Source: Bacillus sp. 103mf (GTDB taxonomy: Bacteria > Bacillota > Bacilli > Bacillales > Bacillaceae_G). From it: a stretch of 64,000 nt of DNA. Made by a program: the position numbers and the translations under genes. The notes beneath the pieces are model-generated. The model ran no database searches. It had not been told where the DNA came from and saw only the letters and a list, made by a program, of their open reading frames with translations. The stretch spans positions 1 to 64,000 of the forward strand of contig NZ_FPAF01000013.1 in the NCBI RefSeq assembly GCF_900116295.1. Reading direction: 5' to 3'. Shown one piece after another: positions 16,732 through 26,388 of the stretch. Numbering within the stretch: the stretch's first letter is position 1; every line of letters starts with the position of its first letter.

Positions 16732-17825
16732 TTAGATACACCACTAATCTTAAAATATATTTGTTTTGTACACTTTACCATTTGTTGCACGCTATATTTA
16801 TTAACAACCTTTTCCCTAGATCCATTTGACATGTTTATCCACTTTTCTTTCTCGTGCAGCTCAATAATCCCATCAACCGCTCCATTTACATCTTCTAAAT
16901 CGTATAAATATCCTTCTTTACCGTGATCCACAATATCTCTATTACCAACTACATTAGATAAGACAGCTGGCAATCCTAATGACATAGCTTCCAACACAGC
17001 TAATGGCATCCCTTCCCATTTAGCAGATGACAAATAAATATTATGATTTTTCATTTCTTTTATTACATACTGAGTTGGACCGAAAAATAAAATGTTATTA
17101 TTTATATTTTTTTTATTTACATACTCTTGCAGTTCCTTCATTTGAGAACCTTGTCCTATAAAAGTTAGCGTTGCATTCTCAAAACCGGTCTTTTTAATTA
17201 ACTCTTCCATTATTTCTATAGAATGCTTAGAATTTTTCTGATTATCAAATCTTGTAACAGATACAACCTTTAAAGTTTTATTTTCATTAATCACTCTATC
17301 TTCGGGAATTTCTACACCGTTCACAATAACATTCAGTTTATTACTTTGTACCAACTTTACCGTATTTACCTTATCTTGTTCCCCGTCTGATACGCAAATA
17401 AACTCATTCGTAAAGCGAGATAGAATTCGTTCAATTAATATATAAACTTTATTGATTACATTTTTATAATCCAAGTGTATACCATGAAAAGTATGCACTA
17501 TTTTTACTCTCTTAAGAGAAAGAACCTTTAATAAGCGACTGTAAATGCCAGCGCCTTTACCGTGCGAATGAATAATATCGATATTATTGTCCTTTATAAA
17601 TTTCAATATTTCTAAATGGGATTTTAAAACGAACTTTCTATGAGGAATTTTTATTAACTTCTCCTCACCTAATAATTGTTTATATTTATCCCAATATGGT
17701 TCTTCTTGTGGACAAGCGACATAGAATTCTATATCATTATCCATATTCTTCATTAAGCGATATACATGTTCAGGTCCCCCGCCATAATCTGCTCTAACTG
17801 TTATTAATAACACCTTTTTTTTCAC
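16728..17825 (-). CDS. Glycosyltransferase family 4
   Basis: This is a 365-residue GT-B enzyme. The N-terminal domain contains RADYGGGPEHVYRLM and HSHGKGAGIYSRLL. The donor domain contains VSVTRFDNQKN, TFIGQGSQ and WEGMPLAVLEAMSLGLPAVLS (EX7E motif). It belongs to the EpsF/RfaB-like group that elongates lipid-linked repeat units on the cytoplasmic face. The donor and acceptor cannot be named from sequence. It overlaps the next gene by four bases and follows the previous by ten. Confidence 0.85.
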   Translation of the reverse strand: MKKKVLLITVRADYGGGPEHVYRLMKNMDNDIEFYVACPQEEPYWDKYKQLLGEEKLIKIPHRKFVLKSHLEILKFIKDNNIDIIHSHGKGAGIYSRLLKVLSLKRVKIVHTFHGIHLDYKNVINKVYILIERILSRFTNEFICVSDGEQDKVNTVKLVQSNKLNVIVNGVEIPEDRVINENKTLKVVSVTRFDNQKNSKHSIEIMEELIKKTGFENATLTFIGQGSQMKELQEYVNKKNINNNILFFGPTQYVIKEMKNHNIYLSSAKWEGMPLAVLEAMSLGLPAVLSNVVGNRDIVDHGKEGYLYDLEDVNGAVDGIIELHEKEKWINMSNGSREKVVNKYSVQQMVKCTKQIYFKISGVSK

Positions 17826-17835
17826 AATTAATCAC

Positions 17836-18987
17836 CTATTCTAAGACTTCTTTTAGCAGATTATCCACTCTACTAGTCCAGCTATTTTTTTTAGCAAAAC
17901 TAATATATTTCTCTTTATCAGTATCTTTTACCGTTTCCCTGACTGCTTCTACAAATCCCTCTAGGTTTTCAGCTAATTTAGCTGGACTATTTATATATTC
18001 CAATTCTCTCCACTTTGTACTAACAACTGGAATTCCACAAACCATATATTCATACAACTTTAAAGGATTCACATAGTCCAATAAGTGTGCATAGTCTTTA
18101 ACATTAAATGGTATAATCCCTACATTAGCATGTTGAAGATAAGCTGGCAGTTGATCATAGCTTCTTCTACCTAAAATATGAACATTTTCATGATCATCAA
18201 TATGTTCTTTCGCTAATTGATCAGGTCCAATAACTACAAACGCAATATCTGGCATCATTTTCGCCATTTCATTAAATAAATGAAAATCAAACCATTCTTC
18301 TATAGCACCTACATAAACAACAATTGGTTTATCAATTAATTTATATTCAATCGGTTGTTCCTGCTTTTTTAAGAAATGATCTAGATTAACACCATTTGGA
18401 AAATATAATGTATCTTTAGGCCCTAAGCTATTTACATGCTCTTCTAATGTATGGGCCGTATATAAAACACGATCTACACTTTGAGATAACTTAGCTTCCG
18501 CATTCCCTAATGCGTTCGTATGATTAGAAAAACCAGAGTTTTTATCTGCCATTCTAAAAACCGATTTTTTACAATCAATAAAGTCTAACAAGTAATTTTG
18601 AAGACCATTATCGAAATAAAGTAAATCCACTTTTCTAAACCCTTTGGACTCTATTAATTTATTAATATTGGGGTAAGTAAGCTTATTCCAGTTATTATAT
18701 ATAAACTCACTGCTTAAGATTGGTTTATTATTAGGTGTTAATAATGCTCCCGGCACATACGACCAAACTTGTCCATCTCCATGCATCTCTCCACCCTTTT
18801 TATACACTTCATATCGATCATAAAACTCCTTAGTAGGTGAAAATACTCTATGAACCGGTGAAATAGGGGCCGAAACATACGCAATCTCCCAGCCCTTTTT
18901 CACTAATTCTTTAGCGATGTGATGTGTTCCTACTTGGAATGGAGAATTCCAATAGTTACTAGTTGCAAACAATGCTTTCTTTTTCAT
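17836..18987 (-). CDS. Glycosyltransferase, GT-B fold (TuaH/GumK-like)
   Basis: This 383-residue protein starts with KKALFATSNYWNSPFQVGTHHIAKEL, typical of a GumK/TuaH-like group of glycosyltransferases. The C-terminal half has VYVGAIEEWFDF and NPLKLYEYMVCGIPVVSTKW, the donor-binding region. GumK itself transfers glucuronic acid, which would suit an acidic polymer, but the donor here is not determined. Its start lies 29 bp inside the 3' end of the polymerase gene, so translation is likely coupled. Confidence 0.78.
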   Translation of the reverse strand: MKKKALFATSNYWNSPFQVGTHHIAKELVKKGWEIAYVSAPISPVHRVFSPTKEFYDRYEVYKKGGEMHGDGQVWSYVPGALLTPNNKPILSSEFIYNNWNKLTYPNINKLIESKGFRKVDLLYFDNGLQNYLLDFIDCKKSVFRMADKNSGFSNHTNALGNAEAKLSQSVDRVLYTAHTLEEHVNSLGPKDTLYFPNGVNLDHFLKKQEQPIEYKLIDKPIVVYVGAIEEWFDFHLFNEMAKMMPDIAFVVIGPDQLAKEHIDDHENVHILGRRSYDQLPAYLQHANVGIIPFNVKDYAHLLDYVNPLKLYEYMVCGIPVVSTKWRELEYINSPAKLAENLEGFVEAVRETVKDTDKEKYISFAKKNSWTSRVDNLLKEVLE

Positions 18988-20239
18988 TTAAATTTCTCCT
19001 TGGTAACTCTATATTATTAACTTTATTCTCGTTCGTTTGAATATTTAAACTAAGTAGAATCCCACCAAAGAATATTAACCAATATCCTAATGAGAAATCA
19101 AAAGGTCTTTGGTATATGGACATAAAATAAAATAATGCAAAAACCATCGCTGTTTTGTTTTTTTCTTTAAGGCATATATAAAGAAAGAATAGCAAGTGTA
19201 ATATTAATAGAAAATACCCATTAATAATTGTGAAAGTTTTCCACGACAAAGCATCTGATTTATAATTCAAAGCTTTATCAAAATACTTTTTCTCACCCAT
19301 CCCAAAAAGCTGTTCTCTTATACCACTATTTTTAAAATCATTATATACATAAGTAAAACCGTCATTGGTTCGATTATTCCCAGCTAAACCATTATCGGTA
19401 ATTTCAAATCGATAGAGAATCCTATTATATAAATACGAATCTTTAGGAGTAAGAGAGAAAATAAGAATATATGCAATAATAAATAAAAAGAAATATTTTT
19501 TACTTCTTAGTAGAAGATATAAGCCAATTAACATATAAAAGGCCATAGATAAAGATAAAATTCCCGCTATAAGAATTATCTTTTCGTACAATCTATTTAA
19601 TTTAAATCTTTTTGAAATCAAAATTAAAGCACTCACGGTTCCTACTACACCAGGTTCATTGAACATGGCACACATTCTATCAATACTTCCTCCATACGAA
19701 AAGAAATACTGCTCAGAAATGTTATGATACACTGCGTAATTCGCACTCCATAAATACTGACGATAATATGATTTACTCGTAGAATAAGCAACTAAATTAT
19801 CCCAATTCAAATCAATACCTATCAGCAATAACAGAGCAACAATTATTGCAGGAATATACGAAATAGCTATTATTTTAATGAAATTATCATATATCTTTAA
19901 CTTCATTTCATTGGTTAATAGTACAAAAGGAACTAGTACAGCACATAAAAATAAAAGACTATATAAAATTTTGTATACTTCTTCATATCTAAAGCTATAT
20001 AGTAATACTAAAAAAATTACACCAAATGCCAATTTTATATTTTTTTTAGAAATAATATTACATTTAATGGAAATTAAGGAAAAACAGGAAATATAAACAA
20101 CACCTACTACTTCTTTTAATTTATTTCCCCATACAAAAAAAGGCTCTAGTGTTAAAAAAGCTAAAAAAGCTGCTATGAGTATAAATATTTTGATGACCAA
20201 GCTGTTCGTAATAGCGTTATGATTTTGCAAATTAATCAT
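18959..20239 (-). CDS. O-antigen-polymerase-like membrane protein (Wzy)
   Basis: This is a 426-residue, very hydrophobic protein with about ten to twelve membrane segments. A larger loop at about residues 255-335 contains RFEITDNGLAGNNRTNDGF and GMGEKKYFD, a Wzy/WaaL-type feature (Gly- and Asn-rich exposed loop). No sequence motif defines the class strictly, so the call rests on topology and position between flippase and glycosyltransferases. It would polymerise the exported repeat units on the outer face. The gene is notably AT-rich, as usual for polymerase genes. Confidence 0.75.
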   Translation of the reverse strand: MINLQNHNAITNSLVIKIFILIAAFLAFLTLEPFFVWGNKLKEVVGVVYISCFSLISIKCNIISKKNIKLAFGVIFLVLLYSFRYEEVYKILYSLLFLCAVLVPFVLLTNEMKLKIYDNFIKIIAISYIPAIIVALLLLIGIDLNWDNLVAYSTSKSYYRQYLWSANYAVYHNISEQYFFSYGGSIDRMCAMFNEPGVVGTVSALILISKRFKLNRLYEKIILIAGILSLSMAFYMLIGLYLLLRSKKYFFLFIIAYILIFSLTPKDSYLYNRILYRFEITDNGLAGNNRTNDGFTYVYNDFKNSGIREQLFGMGEKKYFDKALNYKSDALSWKTFTIINGYFLLILHLLFFLYICLKEKNKTAMVFALFYFMSIYQRPFDFSLGYWLIFFGGILLSLNIQTNENKVNNIELPRRNLNEKESIVCN

Positions 20240-20564
20240 CCTAACTACAATTAAAATATTTAAATTGATACTGTATTAAAAAAATCCCCCTATAATTAGG
20301 ACGTTATTTTCAATAAAATATTGACCTATGGGTGCGATGAATAATGTTTCATTTATAAAAATTCCATAAATTAAAATATGCTATGAGTAACACTTCAAAA
20401 AAACAATTTGTAATAACAAATAAAAAACATTTTAGACACACAAAAATTAACAAGCATATAAAAATCATCCAAAAGAAGAATATCCTTTCTATTCAACAGC
20501 CTGTTAATTCTATAAATGTTCTACTTTTCTATCCATATCATTTCATTTCATCTCAAAACATATA
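20240..20564. other. AT-rich spacer inside the polysaccharide operon
   Basis: A 325-bp gap separates the heparinase-like gene from the wzy-like gene, both leftward. It is very AT-rich with no convincing gene on either strand. A 61-codon rightward reading at 20383 lacks a ribosome site and has low-complexity Lys/Asn/Ile content. I see no clear terminator. It may be a scar of gene loss or hold an internal promoter. Confidence 0.4.
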
Positions 20565-22784
20565 TTAAATTAAACTCATTATTCTTCCATAACCATTTGA
20601 ATAATAATTAAAATGAGCAATTCTTTGGTTAGATCCATAATCAGAGATAACTATTCTATCACTCATAATATCTATTACCCTATATACTTTCGTACCAAAA
20701 CCATTATGGCATCCCACAAATCTTATTGAACTTAACTCTAAACACTCACTTTTTGTATTTTCTTTTAACATAAACAACCCAGGTAATCCTTGATAATATT
20801 CATTTTGCTCTTTGTTATCAATTTGAATAGTAAAGTGAGCATTCGTAGATCTAAATACATTTCGTTTCTCTGGAATTGCTGTATATAGATATGTTCCAGG
20901 ATCTTTTATAATTTCTTCCCCATTAATTACTAATTCAAGGCTAAGCTGATCATTATGATCATGACTACCCTTTCCGTTACTTCCAAGAGGCCCACATTTA
21001 ATAGCTAAATACAAATTTTTTGAAGAGTAAATGTATACTCCAAAATTAGGGTAAGAAACTACTTTTAAATTTTCTACTAAATTTGAATTTGATAGATATA
21101 CATATTCAACAAATTGTGATTGTTTTCTTAATGACTGTATTCTTTTCTCATCTTCTTTATTTAATGATTTTATCAATGCATTATTAATCATTACTTGTTG
21201 ATTACTTTTATCCTTTTTATTAAAATTCCCTTTTAGTAGGCTTTTAATAATCTTATTCTCTATAGAAGGAACCTCTACATACCGATCAAAATCGTCTCTC
21301 TCAAAAAAAGCATTAATTCCAGCTACTAAATAACGGTGATCTAAGAAATTTTCATCCCAATAATTTTCATCGTCACGTGCACTATAATTTTGTAAATTTA
21401 AATATACTTCTTTTGCTTTTTTTACAGACAATAACTGATATATCGGTTGTATTTTGAAGAATCTCCCACTATCATTATCACCAAATTGTATAATTTCCTT
21501 ATTTGGTTTCGTTATAGCCACAGTAAATTCTGCGATTTTTTCTAATCTATCTATATACCAATCAGGGAAAATTTTTCTATCTGTTATTTTCCAAAAATAA
21601 CTTGCATTAAGGTTAAAACCTTTTTTCTTACAAATTACATTATGCTGCTCCACATTATAATTCTTTAGTATCTTCTTTTTATGTTCTGGTAATGCATATC
21701 CTAAGGTGGTAACATATAGTGCTAATTCTCCTGATAGTCGATGATATGCAGTGGAATGTTCAAAATTTGCACCTTCATCATAGAATTGTGCATGCATTTC
21801 TTGAATACTTTCTTGGAATGCGAAACATAACCATTCCTTCGTTTCCTCTGTAATAGGAAGATATGCGGCAATAAAAAATAGACCTACAATATTAGAATAG
21901 TAGTGGTTATTACGCACTTCACCATTACGTTCTAAGTGATTATAAATAAAATTCCCATGATCATATATAGAAAGACTAAATACTCTTTCGAACTCTTCGG
22001 TAAACGTTACCCCTTGCGCTCTGAATAAATCATATACTAACAACCAATTAGCGGCTCTAATTGCAACATCCATTGCACAAACCCAGTTCACTCCAAACTT
22101 AGGTGGATTCATGGATATAAAATCTAACACTTCATCTTGAAACTCAGCCACATATATTTCTGGCTCTTTGAAATCTTCTTTTCCTTGATTCGCTAACATA
22201 TATGCCCATACATATTGAACTAAATGTTGCATACGCGATAATTCCCACGGAACTTTAATGTCTGCACCTAAGTCCTGACCGTAACGAATTTGAGAATAGT
22301 GTAATTTTGAATCCCAGCAGTAACCCGATTTGAAGTCTAAACGCCAGTCAATTGGACTATAGTTGCTAGTTATCATATTTCTTATTTTTTTACTATATAG
22401 CTTATTTTCCTTATTAATGAGACATGAAATATCCTCATTGATATCTACTATAGGTGCTTTATATTTGAATTCTTCTATGCCATTACAAATCATATTATAT
22501 TTTATATTTATCCAACCAGATCCTAACAAATCAAAAGAATGGTTCAAATACAATGTTGATAACTCTTTAATTTGTAAAATTTCCATTTGGGAAAAATCAT
22601 GTACTATAGATTCTGATAATATACGCTCTATCTCGTATTTATTTAATGTTTGCGAGTATGTAGAAGTTCCACTATCTTTTAAAGCTTCCGTTCTTTTTAA
22701 TACTTTTTGCTTTATTTTTCTGGTAATTTTACCTACTATTTCTTTAGGAGTTAATTCCTTAACTTTTTTCACATAATAAGACAT
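20565..22784 (-). CDS. Heparinase II/III-family polysaccharide lyase
   Basis: This 739-residue protein begins with an alpha/alpha-toroid region (about 150-480) with NNHYYSNIVGLFFIAAYLP and FEHSTAYHRLSGELALYV. A beta-sandwich heparinase II/III domain follows (about 560-739) with the catalytic-type motif SHDHNDQLSLEL. No signal peptide is evident. Such lyases cleave uronic-acid-containing polysaccharides; inside a Wzx/Wzy operon one may trim the polymer, as AlgL does in alginate operons. The C-terminus ends soon after AHFNYYSNGYG and may be shorter than family members. Confidence 0.85.
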   Translation of the reverse strand: MSYYVKKVKELTPKEIVGKITRKIKQKVLKRTEALKDSGTSTYSQTLNKYEIERILSESIVHDFSQMEILQIKELSTLYLNHSFDLLGSGWINIKYNMICNGIEEFKYKAPIVDINEDISCLINKENKLYSKKIRNMITSNYSPIDWRLDFKSGYCWDSKLHYSQIRYGQDLGADIKVPWELSRMQHLVQYVWAYMLANQGKEDFKEPEIYVAEFQDEVLDFISMNPPKFGVNWVCAMDVAIRAANWLLVYDLFRAQGVTFTEEFERVFSLSIYDHGNFIYNHLERNGEVRNNHYYSNIVGLFFIAAYLPITEETKEWLCFAFQESIQEMHAQFYDEGANFEHSTAYHRLSGELALYVTTLGYALPEHKKKILKNYNVEQHNVICKKKGFNLNASYFWKITDRKIFPDWYIDRLEKIAEFTVAITKPNKEIIQFGDNDSGRFFKIQPIYQLLSVKKAKEVYLNLQNYSARDDENYWDENFLDHRYLVAGINAFFERDDFDRYVEVPSIENKIIKSLLKGNFNKKDKSNQQVMINNALIKSLNKEDEKRIQSLRKQSQFVEYVYLSNSNLVENLKVVSYPNFGVYIYSSKNLYLAIKCGPLGSNGKGSHDHNDQLSLELVINGEEIIKDPGTYLYTAIPEKRNVFRSTNAHFTIQIDNKEQNEYYQGLPGLFMLKENTKSECLELSSIRFVGCHNGFGTKVYRVIDIMSDRIVISDYGSNQRIAHFNYYSNGYGRIMSLI

Positions 22785-22850
22785 AAAAAGACTCTTCTCC
22801 TATTTGGATAATATATTTCTGTAACAATTCAAAGAAAGATTTTTGTGTCA

Positions 22851-24125
22851 TTATTGTTTTTTAAATTTATTAAACACACGAAATACGATTGCATATTGTA
22901 AACATAACATTATAAAACCGTTAAATATTTGCGCCCATGCAATTCCTATAACACCAAAATTTTGCGAAGTCACATAATTAACTATTAAAGCAATAGGTGC
23001 CGAAACAGCAGTTACATAAAAATTTTCTTTCATTCTACCTAATGCCAGTAGCGTGACACCCATAATCGCATACGATGAATACAATACATATTTAATCATT
23101 AATATACCAGTGTATGTGATTGTGCTTTTATATGCATCTCCATAAAAGAGAGGAACAAATACTAAGGAAACCATATATACTGCTAATCCTGCAAATATAC
23201 TTAAAAATATTGCCTTTTTCTGAACATTAAAGGCCATTTTCTTTAAATCTTTATAGTTATTACTTTTTTCTGTTAAGTAAGGTGTGTATATACTTTGCAG
23301 CGTGGCTGTAATTTGAGTAGCACCTAACAGAAATATCGTAGCAATCGAGTAATACCCCATCTCAACACGATCGGTTACAAAGTTATCCATAATAATAATA
23401 TCCGCATAGTTCCCTATATTGTTTACGAAATTAGCCAAGAAACTAAAAAAAGCAATTCCCCAAAATTGCTTAGGTATATCTATGCTCATGTCATTTAATC
23501 TCTTAGCAGGCTTTGCTTCTTTAAATAAAGGATATAATCCGATAGCTAACCCTAAAACAGTGGCGATAATAAAACCTTTTACACCAAATAACCAAGTACC
23601 AACGATTATAAATAACGCACTCTGTATTTTTATAATCGCTTGCATGCTTGCCATCTTATTAACCCTTTTTAAAGCTAGTAAATAATTCATTAATATATTC
23701 GTTAAAGCTAATATAGGTACACATAAAGTATATATGCTCCAATGAATCGAATATTGTTTAGAAATAAAAATTAAGAATACATTAAATAGTAAAATAGATA
23801 GAGTAGAAAACAACAAGCTATTTCGCACGGAATAAGCAAGAATTTTATCTTTCTGGCTATCGTCTCGCTTTTCTGCACCAAATTTTAATATGGCCGTATC
23901 TAAACCAAAAGTTCCGAGTATGACCGCTAGTGTTAAATACGTTTGTAAACTTCTGATTTGTGCCATACTTTCGGGAGTGATAAATTTAGCAACTAATATA
24001 ATACTTCCAAATCCTAAAAACTGAACCAAGAATTTAGTAAGTAATAAACTAAAAAAACCCTTCTTTCCTAGTTGAACCAAACTATTACGGACTTTATTGC
24101 CAAGGGCTATTAAACGATCATTCAT
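22851..24125 (-). CDS. Polysaccharide flippase (Wzx, MATE/MVF-like)
   Basis: This is a 424-residue membrane protein with about 12 hydrophobic segments of the polysaccharide-transport (PST/Wzx) family. It starts with a cytoplasmic stretch followed by FFSLLLTKFLVQFLGFGSIILVAKF, typical of Wzx N-termini. It would flip undecaprenyl-diphosphate-linked repeat units to the outer face. Its start is one base after the stop of the upstream glycosyltransferase, within one operon. Confidence 0.87.
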   Translation of the reverse strand: MNDRLIALGNKVRNSLVQLGKKGFFSLLLTKFLVQFLGFGSIILVAKFITPESMAQIRSLQTYLTLAVILGTFGLDTAILKFGAEKRDDSQKDKILAYSVRNSLLFSTLSILLFNVFLIFISKQYSIHWSIYTLCVPILALTNILMNYLLALKRVNKMASMQAIIKIQSALFIIVGTWLFGVKGFIIATVLGLAIGLYPLFKEAKPAKRLNDMSIDIPKQFWGIAFFSFLANFVNNIGNYADIIIMDNFVTDRVEMGYYSIATIFLLGATQITATLQSIYTPYLTEKSNNYKDLKKMAFNVQKKAIFLSIFAGLAVYMVSLVFVPLFYGDAYKSTITYTGILMIKYVLYSSYAIMGVTLLALGRMKENFYVTAVSAPIALIVNYVTSQNFGVIGIAWAQIFNGFIMLCLQYAIVFRVFNKFKKQ

Positions 24126-24126
24126 T

Positions 24127-25119
24127 TTATACTTTCTCCTTCAATGCCTCATTCATCTTACTTATACAATCATCTACTTTAGCTGCAAAATCATCTAAAT
24201 CTCTATTTTTAAATAATACCGTTCCTTCTGGTCTCTTACATACATCACTTGCAACTGCTGGGCAGCCTAAGTATATAGCCTCTTCTATGCTAATCCCATA
24301 TCCATCACTATATGTTGGACGTATCATTAAGTCTGCATGTTTAAAAAGTGGCCATAATTCTTTTTGTCCAGTAATAAAGTGAATATTATTTTCAAGTCCA
24401 CTTAACTTTATTGTTTCTTTCATTTCGTTAAAGTAATTCTCATCACCAATTTTTGCAATTGCAAAAACCAATCCAATATCTTCATACGTTTCTTTCAACT
24501 TAGCAACCATCTTAATACTTATATCTAAACCATATAAGTCAAATCCATCATGAAATGTAATTACAGAAGCATTCCCCACCATAAGAGGTCTTGCTTTTGT
24601 TATAAACTCTTTCGTTTCATATGAATAAGTATTCATAATTCTTTCTTCATCTTCCATTGGAGGAGGTACGAAAGGAGATTGTATCGTTATCTTCTTTGGT
24701 AATGGCAAATTGTTTTTCACATAGCCATCCTTCAAATGCTCCCCTACCATAATACATTCATCTATTTTTTTTACGAATAGGCTAGCAATCCATCTTTGAA
24801 TCTTCCCAAGATTGTCTAATCTTCTTATTGAATGATGATGTAAAATAATTTGAGCTTTAAAAGGCCTAAATATCAACATTAGCATTAAAGGGAATTTAAA
24901 ACCGTCTAAATGAAATGTATGATGAGAAGGCGATAAAAAGCTTGTAATAAATAAAAATTTTAATTTCTCATAAAAAGACAATCTTGAAAAATCTATTACT
25001 TCAACCTGAATCCCCATTGATTCTAACCTTTTTTTAGAACGGTAAATATAGACACTTACTCCCCCTAAAGGAGGGGGATAAGGCCCTATCAAAAAATATT
25101 TCTTTTGATTCATCTCCAA
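24127..25119 (-). CDS. Glycosyltransferase family 4
   Basis: This 330-residue GT-B enzyme has the N-terminal glycine motif GPYPPPLGGVSVYIYRSKKR and the donor-domain motif YSDGYGISIEEAIYLGCPAVAS near 275-296 (EX7E-like). It is somewhat shorter than typical GT4 enzymes. It overlaps the dehydrogenase gene by ten bases, so translation is likely coupled. The donor sugar cannot be read from the sequence; ManNAcA from the adjacent dehydrogenase is a reasonable guess. Confidence 0.83.
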   Translation of the reverse strand: MEMNQKKYFLIGPYPPPLGGVSVYIYRSKKRLESMGIQVEVIDFSRLSFYEKLKFLFITSFLSPSHHTFHLDGFKFPLMLMLIFRPFKAQIILHHHSIRRLDNLGKIQRWIASLFVKKIDECIMVGEHLKDGYVKNNLPLPKKITIQSPFVPPPMEDEERIMNTYSYETKEFITKARPLMVGNASVITFHDGFDLYGLDISIKMVAKLKETYEDIGLVFAIAKIGDENYFNEMKETIKLSGLENNIHFITGQKELWPLFKHADLMIRPTYSDGYGISIEEAIYLGCPAVASDVCKRPEGTVLFKNRDLDDFAAKVDDCISKMNEALKEKV

Positions 25120-26351
25120 ATTCCTCTTGTATCAATAACAACTTTTTCATTTAATGTTAAACGATCAATATCCTTAAATGAGTCATGGTCTACCAGTAAT
25201 ACAATAATATCCGCTTTAGATATAGTAGCTGCTGTAGAATCTAGTTCAATGCCTAACTCGCTTAGTTTATCAGGTAATTTTTGGATGTTCGGTTCAGAAA
25301 CTATAATTTCCCCCAATTGTTGCTTAGCTAAATACTCTACTATTTCAACTGCCGGACTCTCACGCAAATCATCAATATTAGCCTTAAATGCTAAACCTAA
25401 ACAAGCAATAACAGGATTTTTAAATTTATCTGCTTTTTCACGTATTTTATCTACTACGTAACCTGGTTTATAATCATTCACTATTCTCGCTGTATGAATA
25501 AGTTTTGCTTGCTCTGGTGCTGCATCTACAATAAACCAAGGATCAACTGCGATACAATGTCCCCCTACTCCTGGTCCTGGTTGTAGAATATTTACACGTG
25601 GATGTCGATTTGCTAAATTAATTAGTTCCCAAACATTAATATTTAGCTCATCACAAATCATAGATAACTCATTAGCAAACGCGATATTTACATCTCTGAA
25701 TGAGTTTTCTGTTAGTTTTGCCATTTCCGCTGTTCTAGCATTTGTTTCAAGTATTTTACCTTTTACAAACTTCTTATAGAAGTTTACCGTTTTCTTTGTA
25801 GACTCAGAATTAATACCACCGATAATACGATCGTTTTCTACTAACTCCCTTAAAATATGTCCTGGAAGTACTCTTTCAGGACAGTGTGATACGTAGAAAA
25901 CACCTTTATTTGAATTTAATTCTTCAGTTATAGTTAAGTCTTCACGTTCTTCTAAAATCCATTTTGTAACTTTTTCTGTCGTTCCCACTGGACTTGTAGA
26001 CTCTAAAATTACTAGGTCTCCTTGTTTTACATATGGTGCTATTGTTTTTGTCGCTTGCTCGACATATGTTAAATCTGGTTTATGATTATCTTTAAAAGGT
26101 GTCGGAACAGCTAGTATAAATACATCAGCTACTTCTGGTTCTATTCCAGCCTTTAGATTCCCACTTTGTACAGCGGCTTTTACCATAATATCTAAATCTG
26201 GTTCATAAATATGTACTTTTCCGCTATTAATCATTTCTACAGCATCTGTATTAACATCTATTCCATATACTTGAAACCCTTTGGTTGCTAATAAACTAGC
26301 TGTTGGTAATCCAATGTAACCCAATCCTACTACACAAACTTTTTCGTTCAT
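25110..26351 (-). CDS. UDP-N-acetyl-D-mannosamine dehydrogenase (WecC-type)
   Basis: This is a 413-residue nucleotide-sugar 6-dehydrogenase. The N-terminal Rossmann motif is GLGYIGLPTASLLA. The catalytic Cys block GPGVGGHCIAVDPWF (near 260) is of the WecC type, unlike the GFGGSCFPKD of UDP-glucose dehydrogenases. The C-terminal domain has LGLAFKANIDDLRESPA. It oxidises UDP-ManNAc to UDP-ManNAcA with NAD, giving an acidic sugar. The epimerase that makes UDP-ManNAc is not in the window. The start at 26351 has a 9-nt spacing to GGAAAGG; an in-frame ATG three codons upstream abuts that site. Confidence 0.88.
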   Translation of the reverse strand: MNEKVCVVGLGYIGLPTASLLATKGFQVYGIDVNTDAVEMINSGKVHIYEPDLDIMVKAAVQSGNLKAGIEPEVADVFILAVPTPFKDNHKPDLTYVEQATKTIAPYVKQGDLVILESTSPVGTTEKVTKWILEEREDLTITEELNSNKGVFYVSHCPERVLPGHILRELVENDRIIGGINSESTKKTVNFYKKFVKGKILETNARTAEMAKLTENSFRDVNIAFANELSMICDELNINVWELINLANRHPRVNILQPGPGVGGHCIAVDPWFIVDAAPEQAKLIHTARIVNDYKPGYVVDKIREKADKFKNPVIACLGLAFKANIDDLRESPAVEIVEYLAKQQLGEIIVSEPNIQKLPDKLSELGIELDSTAATISKADIIVLLVDHDSFKDIDRLTLNEKVVIDTRGIWR

Positions 26352-26388
26352 ATCTGACATCCTTTCCGTGTTAAACCAATAAAACTAA

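Noticed and set aside
20383-20568. 61-codon plus-strand frame in the polysaccharide operon gap
   Set aside because: Low-complexity AT-rich composition, no ribosome site, and opposite to the operon.
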